Below, piece by piece: positions 50,880 to 61,253 of a stretch of DNA of 64,000 nt. The first letter of the stretch is position 1. The number at the start of each line of letters is the position of its first letter. The stretch is taken from positions 3,224,001 to 3,288,000 of the forward strand of contig CM074129.1 in assembly GCA_037178625.1 (NCBI GenBank), written 5' to 3'. The stretch comes from Skeletonema tropicum (taxonomy: Eukaryota; Bacillariophyta; Thalassiosirophyceae; Thalassiosirales; Thalassiosiraceae). The notes under the pieces are model-generated. The model saw nothing but the letters and a program-made list of their open reading frames with translations, was not told where the DNA came from and did not search any database. Made by a program: the position numbers and the translations under genes.

Positions 50880-52119
50880 ATCACAGTCACAGCCACCTTG
50901 GTATAAGTCCTCTCTTCTGCATTAGGGTTGGGATCTACTGCAGCAATTCTCTCTTCTATTAGTGTTTTTGATGTTGCAGCTCTGACTCTAATATCTTCAA
51001 GGTATGCCTTCCGGGTTGCATATGCCTCTGTGGTCCCAATTTTCATGAGCACCTGCCTTGGCAGCTCGTCACTAGAAGGGTTGTTACCGATTACAAGACA
51101 TCAAATCTTCCACCCTAGATGTGGCCACAAGCTCCAACCCAGGCGTGGACGTTGTTCCTATATTGTGTGTTGGGTAGTGTACAGTTAGACACTCAAATTG
51201 CTTGCCAGGCCCTACAGTCATTCCTTGACTCTTGTGGATGGACACGGCCTTGCAGCACCTGAGTGGGAGCGCTCGAACACTGCAACTGCAACACTTTCTT
51301 TCACATCTCTCCTCCACCATTGGTATAGGGATGCAGGTACGCGGGAGATCAGGGAAGAACTTGTCCGCTTCTGGTATATCTGAGTCGGGGAAATCAACTA
51401 TAGCATACTGAATTTTGTTATCTTCACCATCACCATGAGCGTAGGGGCCATCTCCATCTCTTGTTTTGTAACAGGGATCATGGACAGTTCCCACTGCACC
51501 ATTCATCAAACCCAGTTCTACCAAAAAGTTCTTGAGCAGCATTAGCTACCTTTGCATCTTTACAAAATGCATTCTGTTTGGGGTACTGGACCTCCAGCAG
51601 AGCGAAGGGAAGAGAATTCTGCAGTGACTTTTGCAATGGGTGCATGAAGATCATTCTGAAGGTAATCATGAGTGATTCTAGAGGCAGCTTTCCAGGTTGG
51701 TACCAGATGCAAGAATGCTTCAGAAACTTCTCTTTCTCATTTTCGTCCAGTGAATCAATGAGCCTACTCAACAGCAACTCTGCGTCATTGATTGTCATGA
51801 TGCCAGTTCTCATATGATCAAGGACCTCAAGAAATCTTTCATTTGTTTGGCGCAAAACATGAATCAATTCTAAGGATGAAATCCAATGATTGATGGGGGG
51901 GTTAGCAAGAATTGTTCTGTAGAAGCGAGCGTGTCCAGGCCAGTGAGGGCTCACAATGAAATGCTTATTTTGTCCCCAATCGTTTGAAACATCGAGTCCA
52001 CCAAAACTTCTTCTGAAATGATAGACAGAGAGAGCGTCGAAATAATTTACTACTAATTGCCGTCTAAATCGAAGACCTCGTGACGTTATCTGCGGTGATG
52101 ATATCGATGTTTGTTCCAC
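50880..52119 (-). pseudogene. PIF1/Helitron-type transposon helicase relic
   Basis: Three minus-strand frames carry ordered blocks of a PIF1-like helicase C-terminal half: HARFYRTILANPPINHW, LRQTNERFLEVLDHMRTG, LVPTWKAASRITHDYL, MLLKNFLVELGLMNGAVG and AVSIHKSQGMTVGPG, ending with a region AYATRKAYLEDI near 51030. Frame breaks lie near 51710, 51540 and 51080. Walker motifs and a Rep domain are missing in the window. The MLLKN...LGLMNGAVGT block and the HLVPTW block are typical of helicases carried by transposons (Helitrons, PIF1-like). It is clearly different from the intact cellular PIF1 at 21.4-24 kb. Confidence 0.75.
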
Positions 52120-53230
52120 AGTGTGTTTGCTTGTCGGTCAGCTAGTGAGCGAGTTCGTCCACAACGGTTCACGGCGACTGTTCGTGTCTACTCGAAAATT
52201 CCAATTCAGTGACGAAATGCGCTGACACTTAGCGTGCTAACTACAAGAGGAAGTTTACGACAATGGGGAATTGTACTGTCACCACCGACACAATGTCGAG
52301 AGAAGACTTTCTTCGCACCCTCCATTCCGAGGCCAAATACCTCCAAATGTGGGCAATATGCTCGTATGGCGGCTTGTCACACCTACGTAGTGTCGGACAT
52401 CAATCAAATTCATATTTATGTTATCTGGTTTCTCGTTTCTCAATATGTTTCGGAATGCTTTCTCGAGGCTGGTCTATTATGACATCGCCAATGAAAGCAC
52501 AAGTTGAACCGAATCCAAAAACGTTGATCGTTTCCTTTATATTTTTTAAGTCATAATAAGTCTTTTGTTATATCACCAAATATATTGATCAATAGCTCAA
52601 TTGTTAGCAAGATTGGACACGGCTTAGGTCGTATGTTCCGCAGATTCCTATTCGGCGACGACCCCATCCAACCACTCTCCTTTTCAGCCAGCAAGCCTCA
52701 CGCAGCGAAGATGTAGCGCGACTCACTCCAAAGCTCAGCCCCCCATGGCATCCTTCCCCTTGCCAATTCCTCATGGTCTGTTTCCAAACCAGCCCACCAG
52801 CGATTCTATGGCCACTCCTACACAGCACCCACCCCTCAGATCATTTCCTTCAACAGTTTGGCCTTGCCTGCACCAAGGCGTTCGCTTTCCACATCCGTCG
52901 ACCAGTTAGTTCCCAGCAGGCTGCACAGGCGTCGTCGGGACCAGCCCGAGCCCCTCCAGGTTTAAATTCTTCTTTCTCTACTGACACCGGTGTCTCTAGA
53001 GAGTAGTGACTAAAATAATCTATCTATCTATCTATTCTGTTACAAAAGTGGAGAAATAACGAGCGCGTGCGCGCGAGAGACGTATTCACGCGTAGCTGAA
53101 CCGTCGTGCGTCAAAATTGTCCGACAAAGAGACACACCTCTCAAAAGCAACTTCCAAACTTGCTGCCAACAAAACAATCCTTCGCGCGTGCGCGACGCCT
53201 CACAAGAGCGTCTTGGGCGTCAGATAATCA
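52120..53230. other. intergenic region with low coding support
   Basis: A 97-codon plus-strand frame at 52263-52556 starts with an ATG (MGNCTVTTDTMSRED), is Cys- and Ser-rich and has no recognisable domain; it could be real but has no support. The rest holds a TATCTATC simple repeat (53020-53035), a GCGCGTGCGCGCG patch near 53063 and the first flanking repeat of the minisatellite (53130-53180). Confidence 0.35.
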
Positions 53231-54070
53231 GAGCCCTCACAAAATACACTTCTCGTACTAATGCTGCGCCGTCAATGATTGGTTGGCACGATGTAAGATC
53301 CCAAAAAGCGATCGCTAAGGAGGTGTAATCCAGACAGTTGGCACGACGTGTAATCAATAATAATCACAGTTCGGGCGAAGCCCTCACAAAAAACACTTCT
53401 CGTAATGCTGTGCCGTCAATGATTGGTTGGCACGATGTAAGATCCCAAAAAGCGACCGCTGAGGAGGGTGTAATCCAGACAGTTGGCACGAAGTGTAAAC
53501 AATAATAATCACAGTTCGGGCGAAGCCCTCACAAAATACACTTCTCGTAATGCTGCGCCGTCAATGATTGGTTGGCACGATGTAAGATCCCAAAAAGCGA
53601 CCGCTGAGGAGGGTGTAATCCAGAAAGTTGGCACGACGTGTATCAATAATAATCACAGTTCGGGCGAAGCCCTCACAAAATACACTTCTCGTAATGCTGC
53701 GCCGTCAATGATTGGTTGGCACGATGTAAGATCCCAAAAAGCGACCGCTGAGGAGGGTGTAATCCAGACAGTTGGCACGACGTGTACTCAATAATAATCA
53801 CAGTTCGGGCGAAGCCCTCACAAAATACACTTCTCGTAATGCTGCGCCGTCAATGATTGGTTGGCACGATGTAAGATCCCAAAAAGCGACCGCTGAGGAG
53901 GGTGTAATCCAGAAAGTTGGCACGACGTGTATCAATAATAATCACAGTTCGGGCGAAGCCCTCACAAAATACACTTCTCGTAATGCTGCACCGTCAATGA
54001 TTGGTTGGCACGATGTAAGATATGATCCCAAAAAGCGACCGCTGAGGAGGGTGTAATCCAGACAGTTGGC
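53231..54070. repeat. minisatellite of 144-bp units
   Basis: About six head-to-tail units; GAAGCCCTCACAAAA recurs at 53378, 53522, 53666, 53811 and 53954, i.e. every 143-145 bp, and a first diverged copy lies near 53235. Identity between units is high. A period of 144 is a multiple of 3, so one frame reads through as a repeated 48-residue peptide (GEALTKYTSRNAAPSMIGWH ...), but no ATG with a convincing context opens it. Direct repeats of about 50 bp (AGACACACCTCTCAAAAGC...) bracket the array at 53130-53180 and 54075-54127. Confidence 0.85.
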
Positions 54071-54127
54071 ACGAAGACACACCTCTCTCAAAAGCAACTT
54101 CCAAACTTGCCGCCAACAAAACTATCC

Positions 54128-54698
54128 CGCGCAGCGCGCGCGCCACCCCCCAACAATGATAGGTAAGAGCAAAAGTACATAAGTTCAAGCTAACCATGCC
54201 CTCTTTAGGGCATCAGATGGACTTTATCGACTATTCGATAGAGTACATGGAAAGCTTAAGTTTATATTATCTCTACAGTCTACCGGGGATTCTAATTTAT
54301 CTTGATTTTGTTCTTCCAGATGGGAGTCTTTCTGTCAATTTTGATCCAGGGTGTGGTAATAGCATTAACCCCCATTAACCCTACATGCCCACACCCACGT
54401 GAAAAAGGGCCCCCTCCGGGGGCAAAAATGGGCCCGGGCCAGGTTTTGGTGGCGGGAACGGAGACTGTCTGGGCATAGACGACAGTCACAGTAGGTACCC
54501 AGGTCTCAGTCACAGTGAATAAGTCGTGCACGAGCCTGCTTTCGTGGCGTTGAGCGTGGCGCTAAAGCAAAGCAAGAAAGATCGATTTTCATCGCTGTTG
54601 CTTCGTGCTTCGTACATAAGTACTTAGAAGTCACCTATAAACTTAAGATTTAGAATACCAAGAACAAAGAACAAGAACAATAACTAACAACCACATCG
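54128..54698. other. intergenic region
   Basis: Contains GC-rich palindromic stretches (GGGCCCCCTCCGGGGGC near 54408) and the leader of the first vWA gene. No gene seen. Confidence 0.35.
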
Positions 54699-55899
54699 AT
54701 GACAACACCTTACACAGTTCCCGTTGCAGTACCCGTTCCAGACGCCGCCGCATCAGCACCTCCACGCTTCGGCGGCCTAGGGAAAAAAGGACAGAGCAGT
54801 TACAAACTGCCCAGTAGTCGAATTAACGGCGCCTTTGCACCTGTACCCGAACCCCAAATTCAAAATCTCGTCAAGCAAGGCTACACCAGAGGCCTGGCCA
54901 CATCTCTCGCTCAAACAATCAAGAACTTTCCACTTACGGATCTGGGTGGTGGATAATTCAGGATCTATGAATCACACCGACGGACATCGCTTTGTCGAAA
55001 CGAGGAGAACTCAAGACGTCAAGGTAGTGAACTGCTCTCGATGGGATGAAATCAAAGGATGCGTTGAATACCACGCACAAATCTCTGCTGCGCTCGAGGC
55101 GCCTACCACATTCCGCATGTTGAATGATCCACGCGTTGGCCCCAACGCACAACAATTCGGCGTTGCGGAAACTTCTCTTGACCCCAATGTTATCCAAGAA
55201 GAGGTTAGTAGGGCAGTTGCAATTATGAATCAGAGCCAACCTGGAGGTGTGACTCCATTGATCCGACACCTTCGTGAAATTAGACAGTCTGTGGAGGAGA
55301 TGACACCGGAATTGAATGCCAATGGAACGCGTGTGGCTATTATCTTAGCAACCGATGGACTACCTACAGATGAGCAGGGATACTATAATTCAGCAGTCCA
55401 ACAAGAATTTGTACAAGCATTGCGTGGATTAGAATCTCTTCCGGTATGGGTAGTAATTCGATTATGTACGGATGAAGAGTCCGTCTGTGAATTTTATAAC
55501 AGTCTTGATGATCAATTGGAGTTGTCTCTTGAGGTTCTGGATGACTTTCTAGAAGAATCTGATGAGGTCTATGAGCATAACCCCTGGTTGAATTATGCAC
55601 TCCCGTTACATCGGTTACGGGAAATGGGCTACCACCATCGTGTGTTCGACATGATTGACGAGCGTCCGCTCACACATCAAGAAGTAAAAGACTTCTGCGG
55701 CTTACTGCTGATTGACCGACAACCATATGATCAACTCCCCGATCCTTCCGCCGATTGGAAAGAATTCTCACGTACTATTAAGAGACTCCTTGCAAAGCAG
55801 CCAGGACAATGGAATCCCAAGAAGAAGAAGGTGACCCCTTGGATAGATATGAAGAAGTTAGACAAGATCTACGGTGATTCAAAGTGGACGTTCTGGTAG
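54699..55899 (+). pseudogene. vWA-domain protein, copy 1, one-base insertion
   Basis: It starts MTTPYTVPVAVPVPDAA, then FGGLGKKGQSSYKLPSSRIN. At about 54938 one additional C (CACTTACGG instead of CATTACGG in copy 2) shifts the frame, so translation from the ATG stops at 54956. The rest is intact in the next frame to 55899: the vWA MIDAS motif DNSGS (in RIWVVDNSGSM), the Thr in GGVTPL, the Asp in ILATDGLPTDE, then LPVWVVIRLCTDEE and a C-terminal helical region (SLEVLDDFLEESDEVY; GYHHRVFDMIDERPLT). Copy 2 shows the undisturbed N-terminal frame. The protein is unknown beyond its vWA fold, which usually binds a metal-dependent protein ligand. Confidence 0.8.
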
Positions 55900-56008
55900 A
55901 CACCCTTCTGAGAAAGATTGTCTCTTCTATATGTCATCTTCAGTTTGTATATAATACTCTAGTACTGTGATTACTATCATTTCTGAATATAAAACCCTTC
56001 TTCATTTG

Positions 56009-56540
56009 CGCCGCTGCCTGGCATGCCTTTCTCTTCTAAAGAGGGCTTGCAACTTGACAACAGAACGCTCCAATACAATTAATCTGCTGCCTTTCCTTCA
56101 TAACCTTCTTTGCCCCTCATAAATCATTACGGACGAAGTTGGACAGATGCGCTTGACCAAGTCGTGTTGGACGCACTTTTGTCTTGCATTTTTGTCTTGC
56201 CTTCAAAACAAGCTGATATTCCGCTGATGGAGGGGTGGTCGAAGTAACGACTTGACCATTAGGCAGTCTTCGTTCCCATTGCAGCTCTTGTCGCTGAGGA
56301 TAGTGCAAACTAATGCGGCCATTGCAAACCAGTGGCAGCGGGCTCTCGATGTCGGCTTCACGGCATACGGATAGGACCTCGAGCTGCGATGGTTTGCGCC
56401 CGTAAATGCACCACTGCCTGGCGTGCCTTTCTCTGTCGAAAGAGGGCTTGCAATTTGACAACAAATCGCTCCAATACAATCTGCTGCCTTTCCTTCATAA
56501 CAAGCTCAAGCCTCTTTTTCTGGATCCTTCTTTGCCTGGG
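56009..56540 (-). pseudogene. two fragments of the ankyrin/IQ gene, tandem
   Basis: 56009-56300 matches the segment 60147-60440 of the full ankyrin/IQ gene (IQ region, then PNGQVVTSTTPPSA) with gaps; after about 80 unrelated bases, 56379-56540 matches 60117-60274 a second time, almost without differences. Neither is open. They sit behind vWA copy 1 just as the full gene sits behind vWA copy 2, so a block vWA-plus-gene was copied and then eroded. Confidence 0.82.
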
Positions 56541-56962
56541 AGGAGGTGTTTAAGTACCTTGGTCGGCTAATGGCGATGGATGATACTGATACGCAGGCGA
56601 TTCGGGGTAATCTGACCAAGGCCCGAAAGGCGTGGAAAATGATATCTCGTCTGAACATGAAACCCAGGGTTTGCGGTATGCTCTATAAGACAGTCGTGCA
56701 GGTGTATGGGAGTGTGACTTGGGCATTGACGGATTCAGCATTGCGGTGTCTGGAAGGCTTCTATTTGCGAGCTGCTTGCCGTATGGCAAGGAAGAATCGA
56801 CCTACAAAGAACGACCAGACTGGAGAGTGGACGTATCCGGACAAGAATGAGTTATTCAGAGAGGTTGGGCTGTATACTTTGACGGAGTACATCGGAAAGC
56901 GGAGAAAGACTATTGGGGCATACATCAGGGACCGCTCGATTCTTGATCTTTGCAGTGAGTGA
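56541..56962 (+). pseudogene. reverse-transcriptase C-terminal relic of a retroelement
   Basis: A 138-codon frame from 56546: FKYLGRLMAMDDTDTQAIRG, NLTKARKAWKMISRLN, LYKTVVQVYGSVTWALTDSALRCLEGFYLRAACRM. This order (FKYLGR, D-D-D, KARKAW, YGS-TW, LE-FH-R) is the region C-terminal to the reverse transcriptase in LINE-like elements common in algae. No RT catalytic motif is present. It begins exactly where the second ankyrin/IQ fragment ends. Confidence 0.8.
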
Positions 56963-57595
56963 GAGACCACTTGGTACCAGCAAACGCCGGGTGGTGGGAG
57001 CAGCCGTTTGAGGCGGACCCGGAGAGGGAAGAGGATGCCTCTTTTATTGTATCTAGAGACGCTTCTGAGGTGGAATTGCTGCTGTCTGTCGAGGATAGTG
57101 TATTAAGGGGTTGGCTAGCTATATCTTCAAGTGTGGGGTTTAGTGTATGTAGTCATATATTTCAATCAGCATGCGCCTCTAGCTCTAGGGGTTGCACGAG
57201 CACTGCCCGCGGACTTGTTAGTCCATTCGTTGGGAAAGACGCGTAATGGCCAAGAAGTTACACACACACTCCTTGCGAAGGAGCCAGGACAATGGAATCC
57301 CGAAGAGGGTATTGTATGAAAACTGAAAACGGTACGCCTACTGCAGGTCCATGCATGGAGACGTGAGGTTTCGCACAAGATGTGTCACATCTGATCTGTT
57401 TCGCATAAACAAATGAGTACGAAAGCAAAACAAAAGCAAGATCAAAAAGGATCAAGAATCAAGATCAACCTCCCTGTTTTGCTACAAAAGCAAGATCCAA
57501 GCCAAGCAAAGTTTCGATTCTCCATCGCTTGTTACAATACATGCACATAAAATAATACCAAGAACAAAGAACAAGAACAACAAACAACCACATCG
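56963..57595. other. spacer with a short relic of the vWA gene
   Basis: At 57272-57312 the sequence GGAGCCAGGACAATGGAATC with its surroundings repeats the C-terminus of the vWA gene (LAKQPGQWNPKKK), in a form reading LAKEPGQWNPEEG. The rest is 3' retroelement tail or unique sequence plus the leader of vWA copy 2, which repeats the copy 1 leader (ACAAAGAACAAGAACAA). Confidence 0.55.
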
Positions 57596-58823
57596 ATGAC
57601 AACAACAGCAACACGTTACAATTACACAGACACAGTTCCCGTTGCAGTACCCGTTCCAAGAAGCGACGCCGCATCAGCACCTCCAGCACGCTTCGGCGGC
57701 CTAGGGAAAAAAGGACAGAGCAGTTACAAACTGCCCAGTAGTCGAATTAACGGCGCCTTTGCACCTGTACCCGAACCTCAAATTCAAAATCTCATCAAGC
57801 AAGGTTACACCAGAGGCCTGGCCACATCTCTAGCTCAAACAATCAAGAACTTTCCATTACGGATCTGGGTGGTGGATAATTCAGGATCTATGCGGCACAC
57901 CGACGGACATCGCTTTGTCGAAACTAGGAGAACTCAAGACGTCAAGGTAGTGAACTGCACTCGATGGGCTGAAATCAAAGGATGCGTTGAATACCATGCA
58001 CATACTTCTGCTGCGCTCGAGGCGCCTACCACATTCCGCATGTTGAATGATCCACGCGTTGGCCCCAACTCACAACAATTCGGCGTTGCGGAAACTTCTC
58101 TTGACCCCAATGTTATCCAAGAAGAGGTTAGTAGGGCAGTTGCAATTATGAATCAGAGCCAACCTGGAGGTGTGACTCCATTGATCAGACACCTTCGTGA
58201 AATTAGACAGTCTGTGGAGGAGATGGCACCGGAATTGAATGCCAATGGAACGCGTGTGGCTATTATCTTAGCAACCGATGGACTACCTACAGATGAGCAG
58301 GGATACATACAATTCAGCAGTCCAACAAGAATTTGTACAAGCATTGCGTGGATTAGAATCTCTTCCGGTGTGGGTAGTAATTCGATTATGTACGGATGAA
58401 GAGTCCGTCTGTGAATTTTATAACAGTCTTGATGATCAATTGGAGTTGTCTCTTGAGGTTCTGGATGACTTTCTAGAAGAATCTGATGAGGTCTATGAGC
58501 ATAACCCCTGGTTGAATTATGCACTCCCGTTACATCGGTTACGGGAAATGGGCTACCACCATCGTGTGTTCGACATGATTGACGAGCGTCCGCTCACACA
58601 TCAAGAAGTAAAAGACTTCTGCGGCTTACTGCTGATTGACCGACAACCATATGATCAACTCCCCGATCCTTCCGCCGATTGGAAAGAATTCTCACGTACT
58701 ATTAAGAGACTCCTTGCAAAGCAGCCAGGACAATGGAATCCCAAGAAGAAGAAGGTGACGCCTTGGATAGATATGAAGAAGTTAGACAAGATCTACGGTG
58801 ATTCAAAGTGGAAGCTCTGGTAG
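57596..58823 (+). pseudogene. vWA-domain protein, copy 2, one-base insertion
   Basis: Nearly identical to copy 1. Here the N-terminal part is open through the MIDAS region (RIWVVDNSGSM, GGVTPL, ILATDGLPTDEQGY), but at about 58306 the sequence GGATACATACAATT replaces GGATACTATAATT of copy 1, one base more, and the frame ends at 58397-58399. The C-terminal half is open in the next frame to 58823 and equals copy 1. N-terminal differences include TATRYNYTDTV and SDAA. Together the two copies show what the undamaged gene looks like, about 400 residues. Basis: seen in sequence. Confidence 0.8.
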
Positions 58824-58980
58824 ACACCCCTTTGAGAAAGATTGCCTCTTTATTCGGTTTGTATATAATACTCTAGTACTGTAATCACTATCATTTATCA
58901 TTATTCTCTCATATTAAGGTAGTATTGCAGGTTGACATCGACCTCTGCTTTGTACCTATCTTCACACCATATTATTCATG

Positions 58981-60896
58981 CTATGCAAAATCATTTCTTC
59001 TCAAAGCTTGTCGGTACTCTTCATGGACGGTTATTGGCAGGCCCAAATAATCTTCATCTTGTAGGAGCACGTTGAAATTAGAAATAAGCGTCTTGTTATC
59101 CGGGTTTAGCTTCAAGGCACGCAAGAAAGACCTTCTTGCGCCAGGCAAGTCATGATGGACGAGCATTTGACACATTGCATAATTGTGCCAATTTTCACTT
59201 GCATTAGTACCAGGCGAATCTTCATTTGATACTGCTTGCAGATAGAAAGCCGCTGAAGCAATGCTATAGACACTATTTGCCAGACGCCCGCTTTCCTTTC
59301 GTCGCTTCGCATCAAATTTGGCCCGCCTCTCACAGTCTTTGATTTCTTCCCAATCCTGTTCGCCTGAAACAGCAGCAAAGATGGCGTAGCTGTAGAGTAC
59401 CCATTCATTATCAATTCTCATTTCCATGTAGTTCATCATCTGTCCGTATAATGGGCGTGCCTTGTCGTAATCGTGAAGGTTGACATGGACATAAAACGTG
59501 TAATTGCACAGCGAGACGATGTCACTGACATTTCGTTCCGAGTCAAATGTATTCGTCAGGAGCCTGTTTGCTTTTACAAGCACATTGATCTTTCTCTTGG
59601 CTACACGAGCCCTCCAAAAAGTTTGCACACGCAGAGCATAGTATTCTTTGACGTTATTGAAGACCCAACCTTTGGGCTTTGTCCAAGACATTCTGCCGGT
59701 AATTGTGTTGACATAAATCGAGACGTCACGATAGTATTTCCCGTGCCGCTTGATAAGATTCCTCTCCTTCCATGTCTTTGGATTACCGCTGAGAATGTAT
59801 TCAGCATACACTCCTAGTTCTCTCTTTGCAGGACCAGCCTCCATCTGCATCTGAATCCAAAAATTGTGGTCTGTTGGGTCTGGTAGCGTCGCAATTTCGA
59901 GTTGCCTTCGAAAATGTGCTCGTCCCTTGAAGCCTCTCCAAAGACGCTGCACACAGCAAGCAAGGATTCGAGAATCTCTATAGGATAAGAGTCTCTCGTG
60001 TAGGAATTCTTTGTAGTACGCACGAGTAGCATGCATTCGAAAGAATGATTGTATGGTAATACAGGATTGGCATCTTTTCTGTTTCCGGAGACTGATGAGC
60101 CTTCTCTTTATGCGATTAGCTGCGATGGTTTGCGCCCGTAAATGCACCGCTGCCTGGCGTGCCTTTCTCTGTCGAAAGAGGGCTTGCAATTTGACAACAC
60201 ATCGCTCCAATACAATCTGCTGCCTTTCCTTCATAACAAGCTCAAGCCTCTTTTTTTGGATCCTTCTTTGCCTCTCATACATCATCACGGACGAATTTGG
60301 ACAGATGCGCTTGACCACGTCGTGTTCGCCGCACTTTTGTCTTGCCTTCAAAACAAGCTGATAATCCGCTGATGGAGGGGTGGTCGAAGTAACGACTTGA
60401 CCATTAGGCAGTCTTCGTTCCCATTGCAGCTTTTGTCGCTGAGCGTTCCATACTTCAACCCAACCATCGGCATCGGGATTGAATTCTTCGTCCCAATCAC
60501 TTTTTGAAAAAGAATCATCGTTTGTTTTGTAGTTGTCCTTGATTAAAGAGACGATATGTGTATTACCGTTCATCTTTGCTTCTCCGAGTGGGGTCAGCCC
60601 TTAATAACAGAGAAGTGGATCTCTTCGTTAGCTCGCTGCTTCAAAAAACAGTGAATGATCGATGTCAGCAAAGACTCACCTGCAAAGTTCTTCTTACCCA
60701 TGCGAGCGTCATTTTGTATCAGTATTTTGAAGCAATCGACATGATTCAACCTTGCTGCAATGTGCGCAGCCTGGTTACCACCTTCATACATATCGTGAAT
60801 GTTGTCGATATCAAGAGTATCTGTGCGGAAACTAGCATTTTGCGTAGCACACCCACACACTTTACAAGCGATATTCTCGCCGTCATGGTATGACAT
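58981..60896 (-). CDS. ankyrin-repeat and IQ-motif protein, two exons
   Basis: Exon 1 is 60896-60680 and exon 2 is 60599-58981, with an 80-bp GT-AG intron (GTGAGT donor; TTAAG acceptor); total 611 residues in frame. The start at 60896 (MSYHDGENIACKVCGCA) is preferred over an upstream in-frame ATG at 60947. Exon 1 ends and exon 2 begins inside ankyrin repeats (GNQAAHIAARLNHVDCFKIL; NFAGLTPLGEAKMNGNTHIV). Then come several IQ-like helices (CVVKLQALFRQRKARQAAV; CITIQSFFRMHATRAYYKE; ACCVQRLWRGFKGRAHFRR; ALRVQTFWRARVAKRK), a WW-like TGRMSWTKPKGW, and TPR-like helices (GARRSFLRALKLNPDNKTL). IQ motifs bind calmodulin, so a Ca-regulated scaffold is plausible, perhaps cytoskeletal or flagellar. Pieces of it are duplicated at 56.0-56.5 kb. 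Confidence 0.82.
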
Positions 60897-61253
60897 TGTA
60901 AGGATGAGCCAATGATGGGTTAGGAAGGAGAAAAGGATGCTTTCCACGGCAGTTTACTCCTTGGGTGATAAGTCAGTGATGATTCTTGTAGCTGTCTTTT
61001 AAAAATTTTTCTATGCGTCAAACATGAAATGAAATTTAAATTCGCTCCCTTTTCTCATCATCCGCTGCCGCCGCCACTTCATATTTCTGTGTTCTTCATA
61101 CTGCAATCCTTGTAGAAAGGGATTTCCTATCTTTTTGTAAGAGCTGCATCGGCTCACGATTTTTTCGTCCTTTTCTTTGACCGACTCATATCCTTCCAGT
61201 CCGATCTAGTGAAGATTTGTTTTTACTCCTGACTATTCATAGCATTGCAAGCT
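60897..61253. other. divergent promoter region
   Basis: 357 bp between the ankyrin/IQ gene and the BTB gene. It holds the leaders and promoters of both and no coding sequence of its own. Confidence 0.35.

Noticed and set aside
53483..54056. Repetitive protein gene in the minisatellite
   Set aside because: The frame is open only because the period is a multiple of three; there is no ATG in a usable context and no flanking exon.
53231..54070. CRISPR-like array
   Set aside because: Units are 144 bp without distinct spacers, in a eukaryotic genome; this is a minisatellite.
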